Assembly (NCBI GenBank): GCA_021307315.1
Contig: JAJSPD010000001.1
Coordinates: forward strand, 1,922,001-1,986,000
Direction: 5' to 3'
From: Bisporella sp. PMI_857
Lineage: Eukaryota; Ascomycota; Leotiomycetes; Helotiales; Helotiaceae
DNA length: 64,000 nucleotides
Under the pieces are notes generated by a model. That model saw only the letters and a list, made by a program, of their open reading frames with translations, was not told the DNA's origin and did no database searches. Shown in pieces: positions 11,799 through 23,288 of this stretch; position 1 is the first letter of the stretch; each line of letters opens with the position of its first letter. The translations under genes and the position numbers were made by a program.

Positions 11799-12460
11799 GA
11801 TAGCTTGGATTTGTTAAACACCCGTTTCGGTCAAGCAACCCCTTGTGATGCATCGAGCAGAACCCAAAACTCGTCATGAATTAAGCCTGTTTTTATTGTA
11901 GATTTGACAACAGAGAGTAACGAAGATTTACAGATTGCCTATGCATCTTTCAGGACTTTTTCGCACTTTATGTAAAAGGCAGAAAAGATCAGATATCCCC
12001 CGTGCGATGGTTTTGACGTCTTTTGGTGCATCGCGTGTTGACGAAATTAGGTTGAAAATTGCCCTCGATGCTTCTGCTCTCACTGATAGCAGCGGACCTG
12101 GGGCTCAAGGAGTACCTCATGCGGAAGATCTAGCGCTGGCTCTAATGACAGAGGAAAATCGTTTCGACGGCCAAGTAGCGTATATGGCTGCCTATGGAAG
12201 GTGTAGTGCCGTTGATGGGCAACCTGGAGTAAGGCGGCCATGCACCGTTAGTTCTAACTTCTGATCAGTGCCTTACAGAAAGGCTTACGGCCCTGGAGAT
12301 TAGCTTTGATTTTAAACAGAAACAATGAGAGTGAATTAACAGACCACATTGATGAGGCTCAGGGAAGGATGCTCCGGAAACAAAAGTTTAGACTATTAAC
12401 AGAAGATAAAAGATATCCGTGGTCTTTTGCTGGCGTTTAGTGTTTTGTAGGTTTTTGAGT
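11799..12460. other. Intergenic, no gene recognised
   Basis: An open plus-strand frame at 11935-12264 (109 codons from an ATG) has no recognised domain and no matching neighbour. I do not call it a gene. The rest shows nothing. Confidence 0.35.
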
Positions 12461-12469
12461 TTTATAGAA

Positions 12470-13122
12470 CGGCAAATGACTAGAATACCATCTTTTTTTG
12501 CCCAAAACCTAGAATACCATACTTTGAGTTGCAATATGACCGAAATACCACAATTTTGTCTTGGCCAGAAAGCAGTGGTATTCAAGTTAGAAGCACGCAA
12601 AATGATGGTATATTAGTCATACAGCAGTTTATCACCTGTAATCAGCTGGTATTAAAAGGGAAGCGCCAGCGTGCTCGTGATTGGCCCGCGCACGTCGATG
12701 ATAAAAAAAAGAAGCAGGAAGCTGTAGATAACGAAAAGAAATTCAGTAAAAAAGAAGAAAGTAGTAATAAAGAAGAATTACAACGCTTTGATCGCGAGTC
12801 GAGTATAACACCAAAAAAGTTAAGTAAGTAATTTTAGGCTTTTATTCGACAGCGAGCCTTTTGAAGAATATCACTCTGTCGACTTGCTTCCCGAGATTCG
12901 GCATTTTACAAAGTCTGGGAAGGTGTACAGAGTCAATTAGTTGCAATAGAAATTGAAATAAAAAAAAAGTCAAATATAAAGGTTTACACTACAGGCTTGC
13001 TTACAAGGGATGTACTACTCTCCCTAAATTACCATACTTAATTTGGTGATGCCCTAGAATACCATAAAAGTGGTATTTCGGTCATATTGCAACAGAAAGT
13101 ATGGTATTCTAGTCATTTGCCG
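12470..13122. mobile_element. MULE-type MITE, 653 bp, with 9-bp target duplication
   Basis: Non-autonomous DNA transposon. Terminal inverted repeats start CGGCAAATGACTAGAATACC on both ends. The left end has an extra CTAGAATACCAT unit, after which both ends share a block with TTGCAATATGACCGAAATACCAC. The element is flanked by a perfect 9-bp duplication TTTATAGAA (12461-12469 and 13123-13131), the size made by Mutator-like transposases. The inner part contains a short Lys/Glu-rich frame (about 12660-12831) that I do not regard as a gene. A dead MULE transposase lies at 19.8-22 kb, but I could not match its ends to this MITE. Confidence 0.85.
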
Positions 13123-13190
13123 TTTATAGAATATCGGAATTTATTCATACAGTTCTCAATACAAATGCAACTATCGAGTTTAACTACTGT

Positions 13191-13673
13191 CTACCCCTGT
13201 AATGTCTCAAATTTTTTGATTTTCCTTTGTCGCCTACTATCTACATGTTCATATAGATATGAAAATGGATTTGGATCCACAGCCATTAATAGCACCTTCA
13301 ATCTTTCTTTCTTTAGTGTATATGTTATTATCACGCGGTCGAAATCCCAAGGCTCTGTACTGACTATAATCTCATCTTCTGCTTCTAGCAATATAGTTAC
13401 TTGCCATCCAAGCTCTTTAAGACGTTCCATGTTCTCTGTAAACCATGGCCGGTGAGTCTTATCACTCCAAAGTACCGATGCTAAGTCTTTCCTTTTATTC
13501 CGATCCCTTCGAGCATAAACCGCTCGGCACTTCTCTATTAAGTTAGGGAGCTCCATCCCATACCAACCAGTGTCAGGATACTGGTCACCATCATGCGGTA
13601 ATGTTCCAGGATAAATGAACCGGCTCGCATAATAATTGTAACATGATACTCTGTTTTCCTCCGCCCTAAAAGC
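13191..13673 (-). pseudogene. Unrecognised protein-coding fragment
   Basis: An open minus-strand stretch of about 160 codons that lacks an ATG at its upstream end. It is preceded by TGA at 13674-13676, with the first internal ATG at 13556 (MELPNLIEKCRAVYAR). The sequence is protein-like (YPGTLPHDGDQYPDTGWYG, then KTHRPWFTENMERLKELGW, ending KKFETLQG), but I do not know the family. Another frame just upstream (about 13670-13750) also reads sensibly (VGLVDNINPALEKVFELLG). The gene is therefore either split by an intron I cannot place or frameshifted. The MITE ends only 60 bp beyond its 3' end. Confidence 0.35.
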
Positions 13674-14684
13674 TCAAACACTTTCTCAAGTGCTGGATTG
13701 ATATTATCAACTAGACCGACTTTGAATGGAGGGCCTGTGTAATTTGTGTTATGTGATCCTTTAGGTGAAATACTTAAGCTTTCCCATTGGCCTCTCCAGA
13801 TAGTGATTAGGGTAGGGAAGATGAGCGCGAGGGAGTAGATTTGGTTGCGGATTCAAGGGGAAGGGGAGGAAGGTGAGGCGCGGTTGGTGGGGATAGAGAG
13901 GGGTGCTAACCTCTTGATCCATCGCTTTCGTTTGGATTGGCGTATATATAACGAGCTGAGGTTGTGCGGGTAGAGATGTAGGCAATAATAAAGTTGAAGG
14001 TTGGATATTGAAGATTAAAGGTCGGAAGATAGAGGATCGAGGATCGAGGATAAAGGATCGAAGGTGTAAAGTATACAGCCTTTCAGACGGATTTAGTGCA
14101 GTGAGGCAACGGTTTTTGTTGGTATTTCGAGCCATTCTGACCTTCTGATAGGTTAGGTGATAACGCTTGCTCCCGTCACATTCATAATGCCTGATATGTT
14201 GTAAAGCCGTAAAAAGCGGTGGTTGGCGCGTGCACGCAATACAGCGGACGTTGAACCTAGGGGAAACTGCAGAACTAAGTTATAATGGCTTACAAAGAGG
14301 AAGCCGCTTTCGCTCTCCACTGTATCAAAGCCAACATCTAACATCTAACAGGGCATTCACAATATATACAGAGGGCTACGGTGCATGAAACTCGGCCAAT
14401 TACGATGCGTCGCTAACTGCACTTTGACTTCGGAAGGCTGCTCCAAGATTAGCCCTAAGCAAACCTTCTATCCCTTGTCGGGGGTGTGGTTGGTTCATGT
14501 CTATATACAAGATATTCATCTCTGCTTCATGAGCTGTAGCAACCCTCGCCTTGTCGTCCAACACAGAGCGCCTCAGGGTGTGAATACTTTTTCAGCAGAA
14601 CTTATCCTTGTGCACACTCTTCATCTCAGGTAAGGCAGCAGAAACGTGGAACGTTTCAACACTATCACGGTGCCTCTACTGCCC
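13674..14684. other. Intergenic with degenerate purine-rich tandem
   Basis: No supported gene. Around 13990-14060 there is a short degenerate tandem of GAGGATC-like units. The minus-strand frame at 13761-14135 is Pro/Leu-rich and repetitive and looks like a product of that low-complexity DNA. The 3' flank of the Faf1-like gene ends the stretch. Confidence 0.4.
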
Positions 14685-15601
14685 TCACCTTTTCCCTCTG
14701 CTCCCTCCTTTGCTACCAGACCGTCTACTTTTACCTCCTAAGCCTTTCCTTGGCCCCTCAATATCAAATATATCCTTGCGGCTTAACTTGAGTGTTCCTC
14801 CCGAGAACCTCCCAATCCCAGGTGCATCGACTCCTCTCTCCCTTCCTTTCTTGACAATCTTGGTGGGCTTTGAATGCAAGGACTTGACACCTGTAGCCTT
14901 TTCCAAGATAATTCCGTTCTCCCTGGCCTCCTTCCTCCTCTTAACGTCTTTCTCTTCAGCCTTGGCAACGATCCCCTTCCGATGCGCCATCGGCATCTTT
15001 TCCTGCCTCCACAACGAGCCTTTCGCACCTAATGCCTGAAGCCTCAAATCCGTAGCCTTGTGACGATTGGTGCCCTGTAACGTATGGTTATTTGCGGAGT
15101 CAAGCAGGTGGGATTCGGAGAGCAGGCGTTGGAGCTCAAGGTCTTTTTTAAGGTTGGCTGATTCCGAAGCATCGTCGTCCTCGACTTTAGATGCTTTGTC
15201 TCTGATCACAGAGATGTTTTCGGAGGCGATCGGCGGTTTATAGCTCTACCAACTTATTAGACATGAAGCAAAGCACGAGGAGTACCAGTTGATACCATAT
15301 ATGCCTTTAGCTGTTCTTTTGGCATGGCAGCTATCCGCGCATACTCGTCCGTATGCTCAACAACCTGCACGTCATCTCCGTCCTCCGATATACCGCCCCA
15401 TTCTGACTCTTCCGACTCATCATCGGACACTTTTTTAATATCACCTACCACTTTCTTGGCCTCAGGTATAGGCTGGAAATGAGCTTCAAAGTGTCGTCGG
15501 AAGACTTCCTGGGCATGTAACTTGGCTGTATCATCTTCCTCATTTCTGGCAGCAGGGGGTATCCTCCGCTTTCTCTTTCCTAGTGTTGTCTCTGGCGCCA
15601 T
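14685..15601 (-). CDS. Faf1-like small-subunit ribosome biogenesis protein
   Basis: Probable nucleolar factor for 40S pre-rRNA processing (known role of yeast Faf1 and the related human C1orf131 family). Two exons: 15601-15296 and 15245-14685, with a 50-nt intron (GTATCA donor, TCTAAT branch, TAG acceptor); the spliced protein has 288 residues. ATG at 15601 opens MAPETTLGKRKRR; an upstream ATG at 15667 exists but gives an unlikely leader. An acidic Ser/Asp/Glu stretch (about residues 60-85) precedes a Lys/Arg-rich C-terminal half that ends in a Gly/Arg/Ser tail (RKGLGGKSRRSGSKGG), typical of nucleolar proteins. It is divergent from the next gene. The family call is by general resemblance. Confidence 0.65.
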
Positions 15602-15911
15602 TGTATATTTTTGTGATGGAGCTGAACGCGTGACCGCCCAAACACCATGAGCCGGGCGGGGCAACATTCGTTTTCTGCCATGATTTGAGAAAAAAATCTA
15701 CACCGCCTTTGTAGCTGTTTCCATGCGGAAACCAAGAACTTCTGATTCACTTCCCGAACTTTGAATGCTCCGATATTGAGGCGCATGATAATTAAGACGA
15801 GCGTTGCCTTTGCACAAAACTACTTAGTTATGATCTCTGACCAGACTTTCTCATTAAATCACCAAGCTCTCTAATATAACGAATTCTCTGCCTTCACACG
15901 AAAGTATTCCA
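15602..15911. promoter_or_regulatory. Shared divergent promoter region
   Basis: A 310-bp gap between the start codons of two oppositely transcribed genes, the Faf1-like gene and the small basic protein at 15912. Both 5' leaders and any shared promoter must lie here. No specific motif is claimed. Confidence 0.5.
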
Positions 15912-16766
15912 ATGGCTCCAAAGCCAGTAACTACGCCTTTTGGGCCCATGGCTGCCCAAACTGAGATTGATGCCATCTCCAATCGTATTCAGCTTGCCCT
16001 CGCTGCCCGCGAAGAGCTCGTGCGTTCATGGACCTCTCCAGACATCCCTCGCAAAACCGATGCAGAGCTGGACGCCGAAGAGGCACTTCTGTTCCGCCCA
16101 GAACCCGCGCATTTAGGTGTCGGATACCCAATAGCAGAAAATTACCTGATTGGGGAGAAGGAAAGAGGGCGTAGAGGATTAGAGACCAAGTTTGCGACAG
16201 TGCTGAAAGCGAGCAAGAAGAGGGATGCGGAGGAAAAGAGAGAGAGCGCTAAAAGGGGTCTAGATGGAGGGCAGGAGAGCAGCGAGGAGGACGTGGGCAG
16301 ATCGGCACTCGGTAGGAGGAAAAAGCTGGTGAGGAAGGAGAGAAAAGTGGTGGAGTGGGCTAACCAGGTCGAGCGGGCTGTTGTGACAGATCAGTCGGAG
16401 GGTAAGCTCAATATAAATGAAGTAGAACCGGAAATGCCAAAGGCCATGAGCGGAGACATGGATCGGGAGATGTATTGGGAGAGTAGGATGCCGGACAAAA
16501 CGCAGAAGTCCGACTTAGGGAGCATTTTGAATGGGCAGGTGGCGAAAAAGGAGGAGATACAGACAACGAATCAGATTATAAAGAGCACAAACGGACGTAA
16601 TGAAGGGGCATCTAACTCAGGCATAATTAGTAATGCAATGTCGAATACAGGCTCTGGAATGAGCAAGGAAGAGAGGAAGCGGGAGAAAAAAAGGCAGCAA
16701 AAGAGGAAAGCGAAGGAGAGGAAGAGATTGCACATGCAAGGAAATCCTTCACAATCAGGAAGTTGA
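15912..16766 (+). CDS. Small basic fungal protein, possibly DUF3245 family
   Basis: A single-exon 284-residue frame with an ATG shortly after a pyrimidine-rich leader. An N-terminal helical part (residues about 15-45, RIQLALAAREELVRSWT) leads to an acidic linker and FRPEPAHLGVGYPI (about 63-76). The rest is highly charged and ends in a Lys/Arg-rich helix (KEERKREKKRQQKRKAKERK), which may be a nuclear or nucleolar signal. The pattern resembles a fungal family of unknown function that I remember as DUF3245, which is not certain. Divergence from a ribosome-biogenesis gene fits a nuclear role but does not prove it. Confidence 0.7.
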   Translation: MAPKPVTTPFGPMAAQTEIDAISNRIQLALAAREELVRSWTSPDIPRKTDAELDAEEALLFRPEPAHLGVGYPIAENYLIGEKERGRRGLETKFATVLKASKKRDAEEKRESAKRGLDGGQESSEEDVGRSALGRRKKLVRKERKVVEWANQVERAVVTDQSEGKLNINEVEPEMPKAMSGDMDREMYWESRMPDKTQKSDLGSILNGQVAKKEEIQTTNQIIKSTNGRNEGASNSGIISNAMSNTGSGMSKEERKREKKRQQKRKAKERKRLHMQGNPSQSGS

Positions 16767-16903
16767 TAAGTGCCTCTCAATACATTTGTAACTCTGATCA
16801 AAAATAATCCTATCAAGTATCGACAAAAGAAACTGACCGGTATTTACTAAACTGAAACCTGAGATATGTCGATGTCCCGGGAACGATGCTCCACGGTGCG
16901 CTT

Positions 16904-19137
16904 TTAAAGCACATCCTTCATTTTCAACGCTTTCTCCAACTCCTTTACTATATTAGTGTCACCTTTTGACAGAAATTTGATTGATGAATCCTTGAAATAT
17001 TCGAGATGCTGGCTATACTCTGCCGTCGTTTTGACCACCTGTGGTATTTTTGATCCGCTCATTTCCCCTTTGTACGCGAGTAAGCAACAGAATTTGGAAG
17101 AGAGAAGATTGCTAAGATTTGGAACTTGACCACAATGGGGACTTGTGTCGCCGGTGAGTCGCACCGATAACGGCTGTGCAATGGTTCTGGGTTTCGACTA
17201 CCAGGCTCCAAACACTCTTCTTGGCTTTACCACTTGTGAGCCACCATATTATGGTATATTTTACGGTTTTGCGTAAACATAACTATTATATGCTAATTAA
17301 TCCTCTTCTTATTAGCTTTCTTCCCATGGACTACACATCACGGCCAATTAGTGAAACTCTGTACATGGTTCAAGAATCCTTATACATGACCTAGAAATCC
17401 AAACATGTGATGCCAAAAGCAGATGGTACATAGACTAACTGTGTTTTGATACACTTACTTTGGAGCACCAAAGAGTATAGCTTGGATGCTGATTATGACT
17501 GACAAGATTGTTGATCGATTCGGCAGCCATCTCTCGGAATCTTTACCTTGATGAGTGTTAAGACTGAGGCAGACTTTCCACATCAACATATTAACCATAA
17601 AAATGATTAAAATACTTACGCCGCCTATCTTTAAAATATGAGCATTAAAAAGTACTTTCCTCTCTGAGATCAAATTATCTGGGCCTTGATCAAGTACAAG
17701 GCGAACTGTTGGGGGCTCAGACGGATATCGTTCTCCAATTAACAAAGTCAAACCTGAGCTTCATTGTCAGTTAATAGTCAGTAACCAGTATCATCCTCTG
17801 TAATGGGCTCACGCGAACAAGCCCCAGCATAAGGTGTCCTGGGCTCCGATAAGCAAGAATTTTATCCGATCCAGTCTTGACTCTCTAATTGTCAAGAAAC
17901 ACCTGGTGGAAAGGATGCCATAGCCAGGACCTCTTTCATCAGTATAATGACCCGACCTAAGGAGCAGGTTCTTGTAGCCCACTTCTCTTCTGTAATGGTC
18001 TGCCACGACTGCATCTGTGAAGCCAACCACACTTTCTTTGTAGAACGTAGCCCAAGGATCTAGTCTCACTTCTGTCAGGTGTAAACCAGATCTCTTCTTC
18101 TTAACCAAATCATAGAATACCATAAACCTATTGCGGATAGCTACCAGGCTGCCCATCTTCCACTTTCGCATTTCTGCCGTGATATCCAGGTACAGCTTAG
18201 CTTGTGTATAGGTATTTTGGCCAGTTGCATAGAGACTTGGCATCTTGCCATCCTCGGATCGATCAACCAAAAGTTGGTCAGCGTTTCAATTTTGGCCAGG
18301 ACCTGTAAGCCTGGACTTTGTTTCTTCTCGTTTCTATTTTCCCACAATAATCCTGCCAGATGTGGATGCTGGGCAAAGATAGTTAGAACCTGTAGCAGTG
18401 CTTCATACAAGGTGATTCTCTTCCCAATATCAACCACCGAACCATTCCATAACAAAGATATCAATTTATCGAACAAAAGGCTGATATAGAACATTGCTAA
18501 TATCTCTCTTCTAGGCTTTTCTTCCGGCCGTGGCATGAAGGCGGGGAGAAGTTGTAACACCATCGTGAAGAACGCATCGTCTCCTCATCCTACTTCTTGG
18601 ATTCCACTACGTCCACATTCTATCTTTTATAACGCTTCGAATATTTCTTTGTCGCCACACTGATTGGCATCTCCTTCAAGTAACCAATCCCGGAATCGTG
18701 TTTGGCCCTTTCCATATATCTCCTCGGATGCTTAGCCTCGTTTGTTTGTATGTTCAGAATCTCTTGGTCAGAATGGCACAGCAAACCCCCGAATGCTAAA
18801 TAGTTGATCTCTTCTGCAACGGTATCATATTTTTGCAATGCAACCGGCATATTAATTACAGGGGAGTCAAGCAACGGTTTTCCATGACAGCCGAAGCATC
18901 TCTCTTGGGCACAGCTTGAACACTTAATGATTGATATGGAGCGTGGTCCTTGATCGATAGTAAAGAGTAATCGATATGGGATATGATTTTTTATGACAGA
19001 TATTGGAAGATGAATGTGGCTGAAATGGCAACGCAGACAACTAGTATGCAAATAAAGGCTTGTAAACCACGGAGGCTAGATTCTACAGACTCGAGCGGAA
19101 GCAGAGATTGATTGTGTGCGATTTTCTCAGAAGCCAT
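16904..19137 (-). pseudogene. Broken UBC-fold (E2-like) large fungal protein
   Basis: Recognisable pieces of one long protein lie in order on the minus strand but in shifting frames. Parts in order: an N-terminal Cys motif (CSSCAQERCFGCHG, near 18.9 kb), a helical region (DDAFFTMVLQLLPAF, near 18.55 kb), SPGLQVLAKIE, then YATGQNTYTQAKLYLDIT, and a UBC domain (FLLIGAQDT, YPSEPPTVRLVL, KVCLSLNTHQGK, LSVIISIQAILF) that ends near 17.46 kb. The KVCLS Cys would be the E2 active site. Breaks include an in-frame TGA before DDAFF and single-base shifts near 18270 and 17745, both beside T runs. An intron with GTGAGC...CAG near 17.76-17.81 kb is plausible. The C-terminal frame 16904-17164 is unassigned. 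This is either a pseudogene or a gene with sequence errors at T homopolymers. Confidence 0.55.
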
Positions 19138-19769
19138 AATCTGATTAACGTCCATCCCCACGTGCCGGAAAAAATGATGGGTACTTTGACTTTAAGCATC
19201 TTAATATATATATGCACACCTCAATACCTTCTATAATGTTTTATAAGTTATATTCTGTAGCCACTCTCGGACACCCTAAACCCCTCCTACTAGAAAATCA
19301 CGTTCGCATCGTCGCCCTCACGCCTAATTTGCAAAGAGTCTCCTTTTATAGCACAATAGAGTTCCTCTACTACAGCTCCACCATCGAGCTCTTACCATCT
19401 CTAAAAAAGGGGTCGCATCCGAGCTTTCAAGATCTCACACTAATGCGGGAAATATAGCGCTGTGGCGTGCAAATTCATCCGCCCTGATTAGTAGCTCGTC
19501 TCGAAGCGACTAACGATATTTGGGCTAGAGCAAAATGACACCGCACGTCCCATATTTACGACGAGTGATACATGACCTCCCCCCCCCCCTGTGGATATTG
19601 TAATAGGCAAGCGGTGTAGGGAGCAGCCAAGGCACAAGGCTGTAGTAAGGGATTGGCTGTAAAATTTTGTACTGTAGCTGCCACCACCTTTTGACCTCGT
19701 CGTTGCTACCTTGCTGTCGCTACCTCACTGTCGCCGAAACCATACTGTGCATTCTCGCAATTGATTAAT
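19138..19769. other. Intergenic, 5' flank of the dead MULE
   Basis: No gene. It contains a run of ten C at about 19580 and short pyrimidine-rich repeats (TGTCGCTACC-like units near 19700-19735). The left end of the MULE is expected here, but I could not identify an inverted repeat partner. Confidence 0.35.
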
Positions 19770-22033
19770 ATGTCATTGACTGTATCTGCCACTCAAAATC
19801 AGGGCTATTCAGCAGCTCTAAATACCAAATCCTCGTCGTCGAATGCTGAAGCTTCAATTGTACCATTATCTCTTCCACCACAAGGCAATTTCGACTCGTT
19901 CAACGACCTTTTTGCTTTACGCAACAACATGCAAAGCTGGCTTTGTATGCCTTTATAATTGGTCATTCGGAGAAGCGTAAATGGCGTATAATTCGAGTGT
20001 TGAATTGCCAACGCGGAGGCTGTAAAAAGGCAGCTTTCCTTCGACCTGGAGTAGATAATCAGTACCGAAAAAGAGAAGGCAATACAGGCAAAACTGGGTG
20101 CTTATTCTTTATTAAAGTAAAGGAACGCACTGATGGCAGTTGGGATCTTTTATACCGTGAAGATCCTAAATACTCAGCTTATAATCACTCTCCTGCAGAA
20201 CGCGCAAGCGCTTTTCATGCTCATCGTCAGTTAACTTCAACTCACCTCGATATTGTAGCTTCTCACCAGCTAGCTAGAGTACCTCCTAAATCAACTGTAA
20301 TTGCGTTGCGTCAGCTAGATCCTTCTTTAGAGATCATACCTCGAGATATCTATAATATCAACGCTGAAGTGGAAAATCACTTCCTGAAGCTTTAATTGCG
20401 CAATTAGAAGCTCAACAAACTGAAGGAAAAGTAGTATTTACTATGGAGAAAGATGATCAAGGGCATATCAATTTCCTGTTCATTGCAGCCGCAAAATCAG
20501 TAGAGTATCCGAACAAAAACGCTGAATACTGCTTGATTGTACTTACAAAACCAACAAATTCGGTATGCCTTTGCTTCATATTATAGGCATTGACGGTATG
20601 AATCAAACGTTCACGGTTGCGATTTGCTTTCTCGATCAAGAAGATGAGAATTGCTACAACAAAGCTGTATTGCGCTTTCGTCAGCTTTTCGATCAATTTG
20701 TGTATCTTTCAGTACTCGCAACTGACTGTGATCTTGCTATAATTTCAGCTCTCGAACGTTGCTTTCCAGCTATTCGTACTAAAGTCGTTCTTTGCTTTTG
20801 ACATATCCTCAAAAACGTTGCTTTTCATTTTAAAGCTAAGTTCGAAACTCAAGAGCGCTGGGAGCTGTTTTTACGAGGATTTCGAAACGTCGTACAAGCT
20901 AAAACCGAAGGCGAGTATGAAGATATATTGCAAGAATGGAAGGTCGATTTTCATTGGAATAACGGCCAGCCACGTCGGCAAGCTTTCTCTATCAACGCAA
21001 AAGATTCAAGAATTAGCTGAATTCGAGCTGGAACGTGAAGTACTTGCTTACTGTATTGGCCAGTGGCTAAGTAAGCACAAATCAAAAGTAGTTCACGCCT
21101 GGGTTGATCGATATTTCCATGCAGGAGCACGTACTACGTCAGCTCTCGAAGGAGGGCATTATACTCTCAAAAGCTGGATAGGCGCTTCTACAGGTGATTT
21201 AACAACTGTATGGGAGAGTACGCAACTAGCAATTGAAGTTGAGTTGATCAAATTACAACAGAAAAGAGCGAGAGAACGTCAGTCAACACCTATACACTTT
21301 TCGGGCTCATTCTACTATGGAGTAAAATCGATATCACCAATTTTGGGCTGAAATTGCTGTCAGAGCAATACGCTATTTATCAACAAAAAAAAACAATTGC
21401 CAGCAGACGATCCTCATACAATTTGTACTGGCAATTTCTCCTCTGCGTTTGGCGTACCGTGCTGGCATACAATTAAGCTCAAAATCGAATACAATCAAGT
21501 CATTCAGCCACTCGATTTTCACCCTCATTATCACTATTTACGACTTCTTTCAGGTGCTGAGCCTATTGTGTTTCCTACACCTACTCTTGATCCTATTAGC
21601 TATCAACGACGTCGATCTGCTGAAGCAGAAAAACGAGCACACGTACGCCGGCACAATCGACTACGAACTGCACAAACAGGAAGGATATTAAGCCAATTCG
21701 AAGAAATAACACAGCCTTTACGGCACTGCTCTGCCTGTATTGCTTATGGGCATAATAGAGCAACTTGTAGAGGGTGCCAATCAACTGGCATACTAGAAGC
21801 AGGTGCCCTAATCAACCTTCAACGCCTTTATAAACCGAGATTTACCTATTTACGAACCTTTCCCTTCTTTGCAATCAGCGTACGACTCTTTCTATAGCAG
21901 TCAAAATCATCGAAATCGCATACAAACCGAAGGAAATCTACTGCAAAAAGAAGAGCGAGGACCTGTAACTCAACACCCAATCGATTCTCAAAGTCAAATA
22001 GCTCGATTTTTTAGATTTTTAATACTCTATTAG
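19770..22033 (+). pseudogene. Mutator-like (MULE) transposase, inactivated
   Basis: Once the cut-and-paste transposase of a MULE DNA transposon. Parts in order: an N-terminal DNA-binding-like segment (FIIGHSEKRKWRIIRV, then QRGGCKKAAF), the DDE core (DCTYKTNKFGMPLLHIIG; VLATDCDLAIISALERCFP; CF-stop-HILKNV), the alpha-helical LEGGHYTLKSWIG region, a SWIM-like zinc motif (CTGNFSSAFGVPCWHT) and a C-terminal zinc knuckle (CSACIAYGHNRATC). It is dead: frame changes near 19920, 20375, 20540, 20990, 21350 and 21830, and a TGA at about 20801 where the family has the Trp of the CxxW motif. The frame closes at TAG 22031-22033. Confidence 0.85.
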
Positions 22034-22451
22034 CTATATTGACCATATTCATCACATTGCTATTCAATTCAATTCTTCATTCCTTCTTCAAGCCAGCAGT
22101 TGATTTTGGTGAGTGCCCCACCAAAATATTCTGATTGGTGGCAGAATACCAAACATATACCAGTCGATCACTCTAGCAATTGCAGCGGCTCTTCCTTAGC
22201 TTCCCTCAAATGTCAGAATTTCCTAAGAATTATTTTCCGGACGGCTTTGGAGGAACTATCACGACTGGGACGAGGTCATGATGTGCTGCCAGCATGAGAG
22301 TTGTTTCCTGTCAAACCATTGTCAATTTGGGACTTGCATTGCATTTTCAATTGTATGGGAAGCTCACTCTTGGGGAATGGCCAGTAGCTAGATCACCTTC
22401 ATTACTTGACTTTTTCGCACATTGCAAATTGCCTGAGATCGATCCCATCCA
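22034..22451. other. Intergenic; possible MULE right flank
   Basis: Contains a short palindrome at about 22105-22127 (TTTTGGTG and CACCAAAA arms). No gene. It ends at the 3' side of the YJU2-like gene. Confidence 0.35.
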
Positions 22452-23288
22452 TCAATCAGAATCGTAATCCACAACCAGCGAAGGCTTCTTCTTGACTCCA
22501 AGCAGTGAGCCTGCAATCTTTTTTTTTTTGACAATTCGCTTGAAACTTGGAGGAGGCATCTCCATCGCCGCTTCTTTGCTAAGTGGAGCTGCATTACTTG
22601 TTTCGCTCATGCCCCCATCATGGTCGTCCTCAATGATTTCCTCCAGTGCTTCTTGATGCCTCATGAAAGCCAATCGTGCTGCCATTTCATCCTCATGATC
22701 TTGCTGCGCTTTCTCCTTATCTATACTCTCCCTTACAGTTGCTGTGGTGTCGGTACCATTATTCTCCATCCTCGCATTTCTCGCATTTCGTGTTCTGATC
22801 TCGTCAAGAGCATCCGCAACGGCCATCTCTCGTTTTGCATCCAGAGTTTTTGTCTCCAACTCCTCCATCGCATTCTTCTCTTCTTCCTCTCTCTCGAGCC
22901 TGTCCAATCGTTCTTCGTCAGTCTCCTGCTTGCCACCTCCATTCATCCGCCAAGGCTCTGTATTCCGTTTTGCACCACGTTCGCACTCGTAATCCATGTT
23001 CTTAGGATCAGTCAAGAAGGTGATCTCGCCCGAACACCTGGTACATCTGATGTAGAATCGAAATATGGGAATCGAGTAGTACTTCTTCTCGGTGGTCTCC
23101 TTTCGCGCGTTGAACTTTCTTCCTTTGTAGATGTATTCTCCGCAGGCGGTACACTTCATGGGAAAAGGTGCCATCAAACGAACCGTTTGCACCTTGGGGC
23201 CGGCTTGCTTGGGAGCACGCGACCTGGTAATCTTGGAGGGGTCGAAATCGGGGGGGAAGTATTTTGTCAGAACCTTTCGTTCAGACAT
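22452..23288 (-). CDS. Yju2/Cwc16 (CCDC94-type) spliceosome step-one factor
   Basis: A splicing factor that joins the Prp19-associated spliceosome and promotes the first catalytic step (known for yeast Yju2 and fission-yeast Cwf16). A single exon of 278 codons from ATG at 23288. The conserved N-terminus MSERKVLTKYFPPDFDPSKI is followed by a zinc site with Cys 46, 49, 82 and 85 (KCTACGEYIYKG and IRCTRCSGEITF) and the family block TDPKNMDYECERGAKRN. The C-terminal half is charged, helical and variable, ending in KPSLVVDYDSD, as is common in this family. It is divergent from the Atp11 gene. Length and motif order are normal. Confidence 0.92.
   Translation of the reverse strand: MSERKVLTKYFPPDFDPSKITRSRAPKQAGPKVQTVRLMAPFPMKCTACGEYIYKGRKFNARKETTEKKYYSIPIFRFYIRCTRCSGEITFLTDPKNMDYECERGAKRNTEPWRMNGGGKQETDEERLDRLEREEEEKNAMEELETKTLDAKREMAVADALDEIRTRNARNARMENNGTDTTATVRESIDKEKAQQDHEDEMAARLAFMRHQEALEEIIEDDHDGGMSETSNAAPLSKEAAMEMPPPSFKRIVKKKKIAGSLLGVKKKPSLVVDYDSD

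Noticed and set aside
18105..18125. AGAATACCATA word in the UBC pseudogene, as in the MITE ends
   Set aside because: It is part of the coding sequence (NRFMVFYD region), lacks an inverted partner and has no 9-bp duplication; coincidence.
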